64,000 nucleotides of DNA from Neorhizobium galegae bv. officinalis (lineage in GTDB: Bacteria > Pseudomonadota > Alphaproteobacteria > Rhizobiales > Rhizobiaceae). The stretch lies in the NCBI GenBank assembly GCA_000985875.1, contig CCRI01000004.1, forward strand, positions 310,001-374,000. The letters are read 5' to 3'. The notes under the pieces are model-generated. The model had not been told where the DNA came from and did not search any database. It saw only the letters and a program-made list of their open reading frames with translations. Each line of letters starts with the position of its first letter. Within the stretch, counting starts at the first letter, position 1. This document shows positions 63,789-64,000 of this stretch, one piece after another. A program made the translations under genes and the position numbers.

Positions 63789-63815
63789 CCCCGGATCGAA
63801 AGGTCCGGGGTTTTT
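63789..63815 (+). terminator. Terminator after the TRAP binding-protein gene
   Basis: CCCCGGA (63789-63795) and TCCGGGG (63804-63810), extended by A-T pairs, are followed by TTTTT. Its presence suggests the binding protein is expressed on its own or is last in its unit. Confidence 0.85.
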
Positions 63816-63841
63816 GTCTGGGTTGACGCCGCGGGGGCGGT

Positions 63842-64000
63842 TCAAGCCGGGGAGGCGGAGGCTGAAGCGCGGTTCATGAAGCGGCTGAGTACTTCCCGGG
63901 AAGGGAATGCCAGCATGTTTGCGTAGGTCCGCGGCTCGGGGCGGTCGAACCGTTTGAGAACCGGTCCACCGCCATGGCGGAAATTCCATATCAGCTTTTC
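63842..64000 (-). CDS. C-terminal end of an unidentified gene (partial)
   Basis: An open frame enters from the right edge and ends at TGA (63842-63844), giving the last 52 residues, including LIWNFRHGGGPVLKRFDRPE and a Ser/Ala-rich tail. Codon use fits the region. It converges on the TRAP gene. No family is recognised from this fragment. Confidence 0.5.
   Translation of the reverse strand, partial: EKLIWNFRHGGGPVLKRFDRPEPRTYANMLAFPSREVLSRFMNRASASASPA

Noticed and set aside
63777..63989. Minus-strand 70-codon frame near the right edge
   Set aside because: It runs through the TRAP terminator; the alternative frame ending at 63842 has better codon use and is open to the window edge.

Overview
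The window is a 64 kb stretch of a high-GC alphaproteobacterial chromosome or chromid, most likely from Rhizobiaceae (Rhizobium, Agrobacterium, Ensifer or Shinella type). This is inferred from the overall GC-rich coding, the many CCCTCCCC...GGGGAGGG palindromic elements with the rhizobial core ggagcgaagcgac, the ornithine decarboxylase with a leader RNA followed by a GNAT gene, the COG0523 GTPase/WD40 pair, and the DUF1007/NicO pair. No rRNA, tRNA, CRISPR array, complete IS or phage is visible. I could not run database searches; names rest on recognised motifs, lengths and gene order.

Layout. (1) 1-7.9 kb, housekeeping and stress: end of an Ala/Pro-rich protein, lysS, gltX, an SLC13/RCK_C permease, a glutathione-peroxidase-like protein, a GNAT, a VOC protein, and terC. 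A 54-bp tandem duplication lies between the VOC gene and terC. (2) 7.9-11.7 kb: a TetR regulator divergent from an EmrA/EmrB-type efflux pair, with two near-identical palindromic operators over back-to-back promoters. (3) 11.7-29.4 kb, sugar catabolism: a LacI regulator, xylB, xylA, a CUT2 ABC importer (ATPase, permease, binding protein), a TIM-barrel isomerase/epimerase, a Gfo/Idh oxidoreductase and a GH1 beta-glucosidase. A shared ACGTACCTCA motif before both the LacI-xylBA unit and the ABC importer suggests one regulator controls both. A 4.2 kb gene for a multidomain secreted protein (PG-binding, LprI-like, PAN/Apple) sits between xylA and the importer, bracketed by imperfect direct repeats; it looks like an insertion. 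(4) 29.4-35.4 kb: an EAL protein, the methionine importer metNIQ, and a CHASE4-GGDEF-EAL protein. (5) 35.4-43.4 kb: a striking TACATACG palindrome cluster before a RidA-family gene, then trhO, CYTH and CHAD proteins, eda, a DUF533 protein, VOC and GNAT proteins, a small membrane protein, and a DUF1007/NicO metal exporter pair. (6) 43.4-52.2 kb: a glycosyltransferase, a LysR regulator, a MazF/PemK-type toxin module, ornithine decarboxylase with a leader RNA, a GNAT, an OmpW porin under an FNR/FixK box, a 4-OT tautomerase, an SDR/LysR divergent pair, and two small overlapping genes. (7) 52.4-58.2 kb: a serine beta-lactamase-like hydrolase, a GGDEF protein, the zinc GTPase/WD40 operon with a Zur-like box, and VapBC. 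(8) 58.2-64 kb: a creatininase-family amidohydrolase, MarR and LacI regulators, a GNAT pseudogene killed by one in-frame TGA, a PuuD-like amidotransferase, a TRAP binding protein, and the end of an unidentified gene.

The strongest leads are regulatory: the shared motif linking the xylose genes to the ABC importer, the orphan TetR-like operators before the RidA gene, and the Zur-like, FNR-like and twin TetR sites. The most unusual gene is the 1394-residue envelope protein inserted in the sugar locus.
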